NCBI GenBank assembly: GCA_949516455.1
Contig: CATILC010000086.1
Span: 1-5,825, forward strand
Reading direction: 5' to 3'
Length of the DNA: 5,825 bases
From: Flavobacteriia bacterium
Lineage (GTDB): Bacteria; Bacteroidota; Bacteroidia; Flavobacteriales; Schleiferiaceae
A program made the position numbers and the translations under genes. The notes below the pieces were generated by a model. It was given only the letters and a program-made list of their open reading frames with translations. It was not told the DNA's origin and did not search any database. Shown here piece by piece: positions 1-5,825 of the stretch. Each line of letters opens with the position of its first letter. Position 1 is the first letter of the stretch.

Positions 1-378
1 CATTCCAAATCCGGTGATGCTCCCCACACAATGCGGGCCGATCAGCGACCTGTGCCGCACCTCCTCACGGGCCCAGATATTGCTGATGTGGACTTCGATC
101 GTCTTGGCCGGTACTGCGCGGACGGCATCTGCCAGGCTCACTGAGGTATGGGTGTACCCACCTGCATTGAGCAGGATATGATCCATTGTGAATCCAACGC
201 GCTGGATCTCGTTGATCAGTTCTCCCTCCACATTGCTCTGAAACCAGCTCCATTCCACCGATGGAAAGGCCGCACGCAACTCCTCAAAGACCTCCTCGAA
301 GGTGGCCGATCCGTAGATCTCGGTCTCACGTTTTCCCAACAAATTCAGGTTGGGTCCGTTGATGATGTGTACGTGCAT
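1..378 (-). CDS. aroQ: 3-dehydroquinate dehydratase, type II (partial, C-terminus off the left edge)
   Basis: Type II dehydroquinase converts 3-dehydroquinate to 3-dehydroshikimate in the cytosolic shikimate pathway to aromatic amino acids; the family forms dodecamers. The 126 visible residues start MHVHIINGPNLNLLGKRE, the hallmark N-terminus. Family active-site positions are present: Arg17 and Tyr22 in LGKRETEIYG, the FQSN segment near 46-49, substrate-binding Asn71 and His77 in NAGGYTHTS, Glu95 and catalytic His97 in EVHISN, and Arg108 in REEVRHRS. The end, ITGFG, is the conserved segment just before the C-terminus, so perhaps 10-20 residues are missing beyond base 1. The ATG at 378 is the only one in frame before an upstream stop near 430, and it lies exactly where family members begin. 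No clear ribosome-binding site is seen. The gene is transcribed away from the E1 operon. Departures from the consensus as I remember it (NAGG for NPGA, SNIW for SNIH) avoid the catalytic residues. The identification is secure. Confidence 0.96.
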   Translation of the reverse strand, partial: MHVHIINGPNLNLLGKRETEIYGSATFEEVFEELRAAFPSVEWSWFQSNVEGELINEIQRVGFTMDHILLNAGGYTHTSVSLADAVRAVPAKTIEVHISNIWAREEVRHRSLIGPHCVGSITGFGM

Positions 379-464
379 AAAGCTGTTGGATAAAGGTCCG
401 CAGATTGCTCTGCTCAAGGCCTGATCGATTCACTATTTTTGCGCTGCCCCCGAAAGTACGCCCT
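379..464. promoter_or_regulatory. divergent intergenic region between aroQ and the E1 gene
   Basis: This 86-bp region separates two genes transcribed away from each other, so it must hold the promoters of both unless they lie inside the genes. It contains a TAnnTTTG match for the rightward gene and a one-mismatch match for the leftward gene. I see no hairpin long enough to be a terminator or riboswitch, no strong Shine-Dalgarno sequence on either side, and no convincing operator palindrome. Confidence 0.6.
434..441 (+). promoter_or_regulatory. candidate Bacteroidota -7 box for the E1 operon
   Basis: The bases TATTTTTG match the Bacteroidota sigma-factor -7 consensus TAnnTTTG exactly. Transcription would begin roughly 5-8 bases downstream, leaving a leader of about 15-20 bases before the ATG at 465. 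The nearest upstream TTG (405-407) is 26 bases away, longer than the usual 17-23, so the -33 element is poor or missing. The box lies inside the 5' extension that a start at 405 would make coding, which favours the later start at 465. Confidence 0.4.
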
Positions 465-478
465 ATGGAATTGACAAA
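451..478 (-). promoter_or_regulatory. weak candidate promoter for aroQ
   Basis: On the minus strand, TACTTTCG (451-458) matches TAnnTTTG with one mismatch, and TTTG (475-478) lies 16 bases upstream of it, slightly short of the usual -33 spacing. If used, the aroQ leader would be about 65 bases, and the -33 element would lie in the first codons of the E1 gene. The match is short and could be chance. Confidence 0.22.
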
Positions 479-2861
479 TGCGCTGAAAGACGATCCAAAG
501 CACGCGGAGTTCAAGCGCATCGTGCTGGAAGACTACCGGATCGCAACAGAGAGCCGTGAGGCCAGTTTGCTTGGAAGAAGAGAAGTGCTCACCGGCAAAG
601 CCAAGTTTGGCATTTTTGGCGACGGAAAAGAGGTCGCACAGATCGCCTGGGCCAAAGTATTTCGCGACGGAGACTTTCGGTCGGGATACTACAGAGACCA
701 GACCTTCATGATGGCCATCGGTCAGCTGACCGTACAGGAATTCTTTGCCAGTCTGTACGCCGATACCGATCACAGCAACGAACCGGCCAGTGCAGGCCGG
801 CAGATGAACGGACATTTTGCCACGCAGAGTCTGAATGAAAAGGGTGAGTGGAAAGACCTGAGTGACCAAAAGAATTCCTCCGCCGACCTCTCCCCCACAG
901 CAGCGCAGATGCCGAGACTTCTCGGCCTCGCACAGGCTTCCAAAGTCTACCGAGAACACCCTGCTGCCGATGCAGACGGGCAATTCTCAAGTCAGGGACA
1001 GGAGATCGCTTGGGGAACCATTGGCAATGCCTCCACTTCGGAAGGTCTCTTTTTTGAGACGATCAATGCTGCGGGCGTGCTTCAGGTCCCGATGGTGATC
1101 TCCGTCTGGGACGACGACTATGGGATATCGGTCCATGCGCGCTATCAAACGACCAAGGAGAACATCAGCAAACTACTGAAGGGACTTCAGCGGGATGACG
1201 AGGATCCGGGCTACGAGCTTTTGCAGGCCAAGGGTTGGGACTATGCAGGGCTGATCAGCACCTACGAACAGGCTGAAAAGATCGCCCGGGAGAAACACAT
1301 TCCCGTACTCATTCACGTGCGTGAGATGACCCAGCCTCAGGGACATTCCACATCGGGTTCGCACGAACGTTACAAAGACGCGGACCGCTTGAATTGGGAA
1401 TCGGAATTCGATTGTCTGCGCAAGATGCGCGAGTGGATCGAGGCCAACGGCCTGGCCACAGAGGAAGAGATGAATGCCCTTGAGAAAGAAGCGAAATCGA
1501 CTGTTCGCAAGGCCAAGTCGGCTGCATGGTCGGCCTATGTACAGCCCATACTCGAGGAAAAGGATTCGGCTCTGGACCTGCTCGAACAGATGGACCTCGA
1601 CGCAGGCCTTCAGGGCGAATTGCAGGAATTGAAGGCTTCGAAAGAACCCATGAGGCGGGATATTTTAAGCCTCTGCAGGCGCGCATTGCATGCCACAAGC
1701 GGAAGGGAATCTGCCGATCGATCGGGCCTCAAGCAATGGGTCGATCAGCAAATGATCCTCAATTCTGAACGTTATTCCAGCCATCTGCACAGCGAGGGAA
1801 ATGGAAGTGCGCTTCAAGTAGCAGGAGTCGAACCAGAGTACTCCGAATCCTCTGCAACTGTCGATGCGCGGATCGTCCTTCGGGAAAATTTTGACCGACT
1901 GCTCACCGAGCACCCTGAAGTACTCATCTTCGGGGAAGACTCCGGAAAGATCGGCGATGTGAACCAGGGTCTGGAAGGACTGCAGGAAAAACACGGGGAA
2001 CTGCGCGTCTGCGATACCGGCATACGGGAAGCGAGCATCATCGGTCAGGGCATCGGCATGTCCATGCGCGGTCTTCGTCCGATCGCAGAGATCCAGTACC
2101 TCGACTATCTGCTCTATGCGTTGCAGATCATCAGCGACGATCTGGCCACAGTGCAGTACAGGACCAAGGGAAGGCAGAAGGCGCCGATGATCATTCGCAC
2201 GCGCGGACACCGGCTGGAAGGCATCTGGCACAGTGGCTCACCAATGGGCGGAGTGATCCATTTGCTGCGCGGTGTGCATGTGCTCGTACCACGCGATATG
2301 ACACGGGCTGCCGGATTTTACAACACCTTGATGGACAGCGATGAACCCGGACTGATCGTGGAGTGCCTCAACGGCTACCGACTCAAGGAACGAATGCCGG
2401 ACAACCTGTCTGAAATTCGGACGCCCATTGGCCAGGTGGAATGCATTCGAGAGGGCAGTGATGTGACCGTGGTCACCTATGGATCCAACTGCCGAATCGC
2501 CATGGAAGCAGCAGAAGCGCTGAGCCAAATGAATATCGAAGTTGAATTGATCGATGTTCAGAGCCTCCTGCCCTTCGATACCGCAGGAGAGATCAGCGAG
2601 CGGCTGAAAAAGACCAACCGGGTGATTTTCATGGACGAAGACGTTCCGGGCGGGGCATCGGCCTATATGATGCAGCAAGTTCTGGAGGTCCAATCCGGCT
2701 ACCTGCATCTGGACAGCGCTCCGAGAACGCTTTGTTCCAAGGCACACCGTCCGGCATACGGATCGGATGGCGATTACTTCTCCAAGCCCTCGGCCGAAGA
2801 TCTCGTGGAATTGTGCATGTCCATCATGCACGAAGCCGATCCTGCATCCTATCCGGTCTGA
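465..2861 (+). CDS. 2-oxoacid dehydrogenase E1, alpha and beta subunits fused (thiamine-diphosphate dependent)
   Basis: E1 decarboxylates a 2-oxoacid on thiamine diphosphate (ThDP) and passes the acyl group to lipoyl-E2. This 798-residue protein joins both subunits. The alpha half (about 1-320) has the ThDP/metal fold at 187-219 (GNASTSEG ... VWDDDYGIS), aligning without gaps to the GDG-to-NN motif of E1-alpha, and PQGHSTSGSHERY (291-303), matching the conserved phosphate-loop HS. A mainly helical, charged linker (about 320-465) follows. The beta half (466-798) shows GEDSG with predicted catalytic Glu491, RVCDTGIREASIIGQGIG (514-531), RPIAEIQYLDY, and a conserved-type His589 in WHSGS. ATG 465 is preferred over in-frame ATG 405 because a -7 box lies between them and the extra 20 residues look non-coding. 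The gene leads a tight operon; its stop is 5 bases before the next start. No E2 or E3 gene is visible, so pyruvate, branched-chain or another oxoacid cannot be chosen. The two predicted metal ligands have swapped identity (Asn188, Asp217). The family is certain; the substrate is unknown. Confidence 0.93.
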   Translation: MELTNALKDDPKHAEFKRIVLEDYRIATESREASLLGRREVLTGKAKFGIFGDGKEVAQIAWAKVFRDGDFRSGYYRDQTFMMAIGQLTVQEFFASLYADTDHSNEPASAGRQMNGHFATQSLNEKGEWKDLSDQKNSSADLSPTAAQMPRLLGLAQASKVYREHPAADADGQFSSQGQEIAWGTIGNASTSEGLFFETINAAGVLQVPMVISVWDDDYGISVHARYQTTKENISKLLKGLQRDDEDPGYELLQAKGWDYAGLISTYEQAEKIAREKHIPVLIHVREMTQPQGHSTSGSHERYKDADRLNWESEFDCLRKMREWIEANGLATEEEMNALEKEAKSTVRKAKSAAWSAYVQPILEEKDSALDLLEQMDLDAGLQGELQELKASKEPMRRDILSLCRRALHATSGRESADRSGLKQWVDQQMILNSERYSSHLHSEGNGSALQVAGVEPEYSESSATVDARIVLRENFDRLLTEHPEVLIFGEDSGKIGDVNQGLEGLQEKHGELRVCDTGIREASIIGQGIGMSMRGLRPIAEIQYLDYLLYALQIISDDLATVQYRTKGRQKAPMIIRTRGHRLEGIWHSGSPMGGVIHLLRGVHVLVPRDMTRAAGFYNTLMDSDEPGLIVECLNGYRLKERMPDNLSEIRTPIGQVECIREGSDVTVVTYGSNCRIAMEAAEALSQMNIEVELIDVQSLLPFDTAGEISERLKKTNRVIFMDEDVPGGASAYMMQQVLEVQSGYLHLDSAPRTLCSKAHRPAYGSDGDYFSKPSAEDLVELCMSIMHEADPASYPV

Positions 2862-2866
2862 AGGTG

Positions 2867-4048
2867 ATGCACCGCAATCTGGTCGCCGGACTGCTCGAAG
2901 CGCTTGAATGGAGCTTCGGGAAGGATGTCTACATCGACAAGGTGCTCGAACAGCTCTTCCGCAGGAACCGACGCTGGGGAAAAAGGGACAGGGCGTTCAT
3001 TTCTGAGCACGCCTACACCATTGTGCGCCACTGGCGCCTGCTTTGGCACCTTACGGGAATGCCCCCCAGCCTCAAGCGCAAAGACCTTTGGAAACTGTTC
3101 GTTCGCTATGTTCAATGGAAGGGTCTTCCCCTCCCCGATTGGAAGGAATTCGAAGGTCAGAAGGACTGGAGCCCACCGAATATGAAAGATCAGCCGGTGG
3201 AACTCCGAGAGAGTTATCCAGGCTGGCTGGCCGAGCGGGCACAGCAAGAACTCGGAAAAGACTGGACAGTATTGGCCAAAGCCCTCAATGCACCCGCGCA
3301 AATGGTGGGACGGACCAATACCCTCAAAATAGAGCGCGCCGAACTCCTGCAGCGGCTCAAGGAAGAAGGCGCAGAGGTGCTTCCCTGGAAGGAGAATGAA
3401 ACCGGTTTGATTTTCAAAGAACGTATTTCGGTTGCTCGGCTGAATTCATTTGCAGAAGGACTTTTTGAGATCCAGGATGGCGGCTCGCAGCAGATCGCCC
3501 CATTGCTCCAGGTGGAAGCTGGCATGCGCGTGATCGATGCCTGTGCAGGTGCCGGGGGAAAATCACTTCATCTGGCGGCCCTGATGAATAACAAGGGCCG
3601 AATCCAGGCCATGGACGTGGACGAACGAAAACTGCACGAATTGCAAAAGAGAGCGACCCAGCAAGGGGTGGACATCATCGAATGCCAAGCCATCAGCGAG
3701 ACTGCCCTGCAGTCCCTTGAAGGTTGGGCAGATCGGCTACTTCTAGATGTGCCTTGCAGCGGAACAGGTGTCATCAAGCGAAAGCCCGATACCAAATGGA
3801 AGCTCAAACCAGAATACCTGGACAATATTTTGTCGACCCAATCCGAGATCCTTGACACCTACAGCAGCATGCTTCGTGCAGGTGGGCTGATGGTCTATGC
3901 CACCTGCAGCATTCTCCCATCGGAGAACGAAAAACAGGTGGACTCTTTTCTTCAGTCACGTCCCGAATTCGAGCTGATCGAACAGGAGCGCATTCTACCA
4001 AGACAGGGATCCGACGGTTATTTTGCAGCACTGATCAAAAAATCATGA
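2867..4048 (+). CDS. RsmB/NOP-family rRNA cytosine-C5 methyltransferase
   Basis: This 393-residue protein is a SAM-dependent RNA m5C methyltransferase; RsmB of E. coli (429 residues, from memory) modifies C967 of 16S rRNA. Residues 1-about 100 resemble the NusB-like RNA-binding helical domain of RsmB. A linker region leads to EIQDGGSQQIAPLL (201-214), the family's QD-SQ motif. SAM motif I is DACAGAGGKS (224-233), an acidic cofactor-binding position is in AMDVDE (248-253), motif IV is DVPCSGTG (294-301) with Cys297 for product release, and motif VI is YATCS (344-348) with nucleophile Cys347. Both cysteines are present, so the enzyme should be active. The frame is open upstream inside the E1 gene, but ATG 2867, 5 bases after the E1 stop, gives the natural N-terminus. 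An AAGG precedes it at too short a spacing for a good ribosome-binding site, so coupling to E1 translation is likely. The stop overlaps the murQ start. The family is secure; the exact target base is inferred. Confidence 0.93.
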   Translation: MHRNLVAGLLEALEWSFGKDVYIDKVLEQLFRRNRRWGKRDRAFISEHAYTIVRHWRLLWHLTGMPPSLKRKDLWKLFVRYVQWKGLPLPDWKEFEGQKDWSPPNMKDQPVELRESYPGWLAERAQQELGKDWTVLAKALNAPAQMVGRTNTLKIERAELLQRLKEEGAEVLPWKENETGLIFKERISVARLNSFAEGLFEIQDGGSQQIAPLLQVEAGMRVIDACAGAGGKSLHLAALMNNKGRIQAMDVDERKLHELQKRATQQGVDIIECQAISETALQSLEGWADRLLLDVPCSGTGVIKRKPDTKWKLKPEYLDNILSTQSEILDTYSSMLRAGGLMVYATCSILPSENEKQVDSFLQSRPEFELIEQERILPRQGSDGYFAALIKKS

Positions 4049-4860
4049 AGCACACAGGCGGCACAGAGGATACATCCTTGCACGACGAACTCGAACAGCG
4101 CAGTACGTTGGACCTCTTGCAACGGATCAATCAGGAGGATCAGAAGCTTGCGCAGTTGGTGAAGGAGGCCCTACCCGCCATTCAGGCCGTTGTGAACGCC
4201 GCACATCAGGCGCTCTCTCAAGACGGCCGGCTTTTCTACATGGGCGCCGGAACTTCCGGAAGACTGGGCATCCTGGACGCAAGCGAATGCCCGCCCACCT
4301 TTGGCGTGCCCCCGAATCGGGTCATCGGCCTGATCGCCGGAGGGGATGCAGCCATACGCCTTGCCGTGGAAGGGGCTGAAGATGACGTGGATCAGGGCTT
4401 CTTGGATCTTTTGGACGCTGGCGCTTCCACAGGCGATGTCGTTGTGGGCATTTCTTCTTCGGGTACCACTCCTTATGTGCTCGGTGCCCTACGCAAGGCC
4501 AGACTACACGGGTTGATCACAGCGGGCATTGCGTGCAACGCAGGCGCTCCGCTCTCTGATGAGGTCGATCATCCGATCGAAATATGTACCGGACCTGAAT
4601 TTGTGACGGGCAGCACGCGGATGAAGGCGGGAACGGCGACCAAAATGGTCTTGAATATGATCAGCACTTCCTGCATGATCAAACTGGGGCACGTCAAGGG
4701 AAACAAGATGGTGGACATGCAGTTGTCCAATGCCAAACTCGTGCGGAGGGGAACACGTATGATCTGTCAGCTGCTGGGCTGGGACGAACAAAGTGCACGT
4801 GAAGCCCTTTTAAAACAAGGGAGCGTACGCGCTGTAATCGATGCACACAGGAACAAATAA
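4045..4860 (+). CDS. murQ: N-acetylmuramic acid 6-phosphate etherase
   Basis: MurQ cleaves the lactyl ether of MurNAc-6-phosphate to give GlcNAc-6-phosphate and D-lactate in cytosolic peptidoglycan recycling. The 271 residues form one SIS sugar-phosphate isomerase domain: YMGAGTSGRLGILDASECPP (65-84) contains Glu81, equivalent to E. coli Glu83, and AVEGAED (107-113) contains Glu112, equivalent to Glu114. GISSSGTTPYVLGALR (135-150) is the second phosphate-binding loop, and GSTRMKAGTATKMVLNMIST (189-208) is the family signature. It is about 27 residues shorter than E. coli MurQ (298, from memory). The missing part lies after the SNAKLVRRG segment, where the C-terminal helical region is reduced to a single short stretch; I believe this short form is usual in Bacteroidota. 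The start forms an ATGA overlap with the preceding stop, indicating translational coupling, and the last 20 bases overlap the next gene. No MurNAc kinase or transporter gene lies in the window. The identification is secure. Confidence 0.97.
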   Translation: MKHTGGTEDTSLHDELEQRSTLDLLQRINQEDQKLAQLVKEALPAIQAVVNAAHQALSQDGRLFYMGAGTSGRLGILDASECPPTFGVPPNRVIGLIAGGDAAIRLAVEGAEDDVDQGFLDLLDAGASTGDVVVGISSSGTTPYVLGALRKARLHGLITAGIACNAGAPLSDEVDHPIEICTGPEFVTGSTRMKAGTATKMVLNMISTSCMIKLGHVKGNKMVDMQLSNAKLVRRGTRMICQLLGWDEQSAREALLKQGSVRAVIDAHRNK

Positions 4861-5074
4861 GGAACTATTGGTCAAGGGCTTGTATCAGCTCGCCTTTTCC
4901 ATTCCTTTCATTTTTGCCGGTCCGAGCTTGTACTTTTCGCTCGGCGTTCGGGATTGGAACGACGGGCGTTATGTCTGGACATTTGTCTCCATATTGTTCA
5001 TGCTCCTCGCCGCCTTGCTCTTCGTGCGCGGGATCCGAATGTCCATGCGCGCTTTCTTTGGCAGGAAGCCCTAA
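4841..5074 (+). CDS. small two-TM membrane protein, DUF6095-like
   Basis: This 77-residue protein has no known function. It begins MHTGTNKELLVKGLYQLA and has two hydrophobic segments (about 14-35 and 45-63), joined by a short polar loop with DWNDGR (38-43), followed by a basic tail (Arg63, Arg66, Arg70, Arg75, Lys76). The positive-inside rule places the tail in the cytoplasm, so both ends are probably cytoplasmic. The NKELL-VKGL opening, length and position after murQ match my memory of the Bacteroidota family DUF6095; this is recall, not a search. ATG 4841 lies within murQ, giving a 20-base overlap in another frame. A TTG at 4868, preceded by AAGGA at 4859-4863, could be an alternative start but would lose the conserved NKELL segment. 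It ends 24 bases before the channel gene. It is probably a real gene, since the hydrophobic pattern is coherent and the arrangement is tight. Confidence 0.82.
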   Translation: MHTGTNKELLVKGLYQLAFSIPFIFAGPSLYFSLGVRDWNDGRYVWTFVSILFMLLAALLFVRGIRMSMRAFFGRKP

Positions 5075-5098
5075 ATTCATCGGGCGCAATTCAAGCCC

Positions 5099-5779
5099 AT
5101 GGCGTTTCGTAGTAAATTCTTGCATCGGGACAATCGCTACCTGATCTTGATGCTTTCCTTGATGGCGACGGTCACGCTTCCCGCATTCTCATTGCTGATC
5201 GCAGGAGACGATATTTCCGATTTCATCTTTGCCTCCTGCTTCACAGGGATCGTGCTCGCTGGTTTTATTTGGACCGCATCGGAGAGCAGGATCCAGCGCA
5301 TCATCGGAATTCCCCTGGGACTGTTGGCGCTGATCGGGCTGTGGATCAAGACCATACTGACCGACGACACCACATTGGAGATCGCAGATACCGTGCTCTC
5401 CCTTTGCTTTTTCAATTTCCTGGCCTTCACGCTTCTGAGAAATATATTCGGTTCCAAAGAGGTGAATCTCGGGATCATCTTTGGCTCCGTAGCTGGTTAT
5501 GTGACCATTGGAATTCTCGGCGGTCTTTGGATGAATTTGGTGGATCTTTTGCAGCCCTATTCCTTTCATCCTGAAATGGCCAAACTGAACAGCTACGATT
5601 ATTTCTACTTCAGTTTTGTGACCATGACCACAGTGGGATTCGGTGATATCCTTCCGCAGAATCCACCGGCCAAATCTGTGATCATTTCTCTGTCTTTGGT
5701 CGGCCAATTCTATCTGACCATCCTCGTTGCCCTGCTCGTGGGACAATTCCTGGCCAAGCGACAGGATCAGGCAGAATGA
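5099..5779 (+). CDS. potassium channel family protein with TVGFGD selectivity filter
   Basis: This 226-residue inner-membrane protein is predicted to conduct K+ as a tetramer. Hydrophobic segments lie at about 12-35, 39-59, 66-86, 93-115 and 122-147, then a pore helix (about 166-178, YDYFYFSFVTMTT), the filter TVGFGD (178-183), and an inner helix at 193-218. That makes six membrane segments with one pore, the Ion_trans_2-type module at the C-terminus. The putative fourth segment lacks the repeated Arg/Lys of a voltage sensor, and there is no cytoplasmic RCK/TrkA_N domain: the chain ends about eight residues after the last helix in KRQDQAE. Gating is therefore not evident. The ATG at 5099 is 24 bases after the preceding stop and has no clear ribosome-binding site; its stop overlaps the next start as ATGA. 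GC is lower than in neighbouring genes, as expected from its Phe/Ile/Leu-rich content. Family membership is secure; ion selectivity is inferred from the filter. Confidence 0.92.
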   Translation: MAFRSKFLHRDNRYLILMLSLMATVTLPAFSLLIAGDDISDFIFASCFTGIVLAGFIWTASESRIQRIIGIPLGLLALIGLWIKTILTDDTTLEIADTVLSLCFFNFLAFTLLRNIFGSKEVNLGIIFGSVAGYVTIGILGGLWMNLVDLLQPYSFHPEMAKLNSYDYFYFSFVTMTTVGFGDILPQNPPAKSVIISLSLVGQFYLTILVALLVGQFLAKRQDQAE

Positions 5780-5825
5780 ACAGGCAGGATCAATCGATGA
5801 TCAGTCGATGGCTGCTCATTCGCTC
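5776..5825 (+). CDS. start of an unidentified downstream gene (partial, 16 codons)
   Basis: An ATG at 5776 overlaps the channel stop in an ATGA arrangement and stays open to the window edge, reading MNRQDQSMISRWLLIR. A second in-frame ATG at 5797 could be the true start; the following WLLIR suggests a beginning hydrophobic segment, as in a membrane or secreted protein. Too little is visible to name it. The evidence is the same overlap style used elsewhere in this operon. Confidence 0.5.
   Translation, partial: MNRQDQSMISRWLLIR

Larger units (their letters stand above)
465..5825 (+). other. probable single operon of at least six genes
   Basis: Successive spacings are +5, -4, -20, +24 and -4 bases, all on one strand, with no terminator-like hairpin and no exact internal -7 box that I found. 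The cell therefore probably makes one long message from the promoter near 434-441, with translational coupling at the two ATGA junctions and the 20-base overlap. This is inferred from layout only; internal promoters inside the long E1 gene cannot be excluded. Confidence 0.65.

Noticed and set aside
405..464. Longer E1 reading frame beginning at ATG 405
   Set aside because: The extra 20 residues (opening MLCSRPDRF) show no family resemblance, and an exact -7 promoter box lies within them; MELTNALKDD from 465 looks like the real N-terminus.
2463..2476. Perfect short inverted repeat GTGACC-GT-GGTCAC
   Set aside because: It is inside E1 codons for DVTVVTY, has a 2-base loop and no T-run, so it is neither a terminator nor a likely operator.
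2238..2831. Long antisense open frame (197 codons) opposite the E1 beta half
   Set aside because: It lies wholly opposite a strongly conserved coding region, has no domain-like pattern and is His/Cys-rich in the way typical of shadow frames. The same holds for the antisense frames at 414-983, 1665-2231 and 5189-5746.
2732..2866. Methyltransferase frame extended upstream to ATG 2732
   Set aside because: This would overlap the conserved E1 C-terminus by 130 bases and add 45 residues of basic, non-family sequence; ATG 2867 fits the family start.
4019..4025. TATTTTG resembling a -7 box just before murQ
   Set aside because: It is one base short of TAnnTTTG, lies within methyltransferase codons, and I see no -33 partner; the ATGA overlap already explains murQ expression.
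5400..5640. Locally lower GC in the channel gene (about 40-50% in the lines I counted)
   Set aside because: Phe/Ile/Tyr-rich membrane segments explain it; the gene is joined by tight spacing and an ATGA overlap to its neighbours, with no repeats or mobile genes to suggest transfer.
5793..5809. ATCGA...TCGAT inverted repeat with a central TGATCA
   Set aside because: The arms are only 5 bases long, and it lies within the first codons of the next gene; this is consistent with chance.
1..5825. tRNA, rRNA, CRISPR, insertion sequence, integrase or toxin-antitoxin content
   Set aside because: No cloverleaf-like segment, spaced repeats, terminal inverted repeats or matching protein motifs were seen; nearly every base is inside an identified coding region.

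Overview
The window is a compact, gene-dense stretch from what is most likely a member of the Bacteroidota, probably Flavobacteriales-like. The taxonomic call rests on four things: a fused alpha/beta 2-oxoacid dehydrogenase E1 of a type I associate with this phylum; a short MurQ followed directly by a small DUF6095-like membrane protein; an exact match to the Bacteroidota -7 promoter box (TAnnTTTG) ahead of the first forward gene; and the lack of clear Shine-Dalgarno sequences. Base composition is moderately GC-rich (about 40-65% in the lines I counted by hand), which is high for a flavobacterium, so the family-level placement is open.

Layout: a leftward aroQ (type II 3-dehydroquinate dehydratase, shikimate pathway) runs off the left edge. 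An 86-bp divergent intergenic region (379-464) follows, with candidate promoters for both directions. From 465 to the right edge everything is on the + strand and closely packed: E1 alpha/beta fusion (465-2861), 5-bp gap, RsmB/NOP-type rRNA m5C methyltransferase (2867-4048), ATGA overlap, murQ (4045-4860), 20-bp overlap, 77-aa two-TM DUF6095-like protein (4841-5074), 24-bp gap, 226-aa TVGFGD potassium channel (5099-5779), ATGA overlap, and the first 16 codons of a further gene (5776-5825). I see no terminator or strong internal promoter, so this is probably one transcription unit of at least six genes.

Functionally the unit is mixed: central carbon oxidation (E1), ribosome modification (methyltransferase), cell-wall sugar recycling (MurQ) and two membrane proteins. 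The strongest coupling signal is in the second half (methyltransferase, murQ, DUF6095-like, channel, next gene), where starts and stops overlap or nearly touch. Nothing here looks like a mobile element, CRISPR array, RNA gene or defence island. The points most worth a second look are the reciprocal Asp/Asn exchange at the predicted thiamine-diphosphate metal site of the E1 alpha half, the murQ/DUF6095-like overlapping pair, and the facing -7 boxes between aroQ and the E1 gene.
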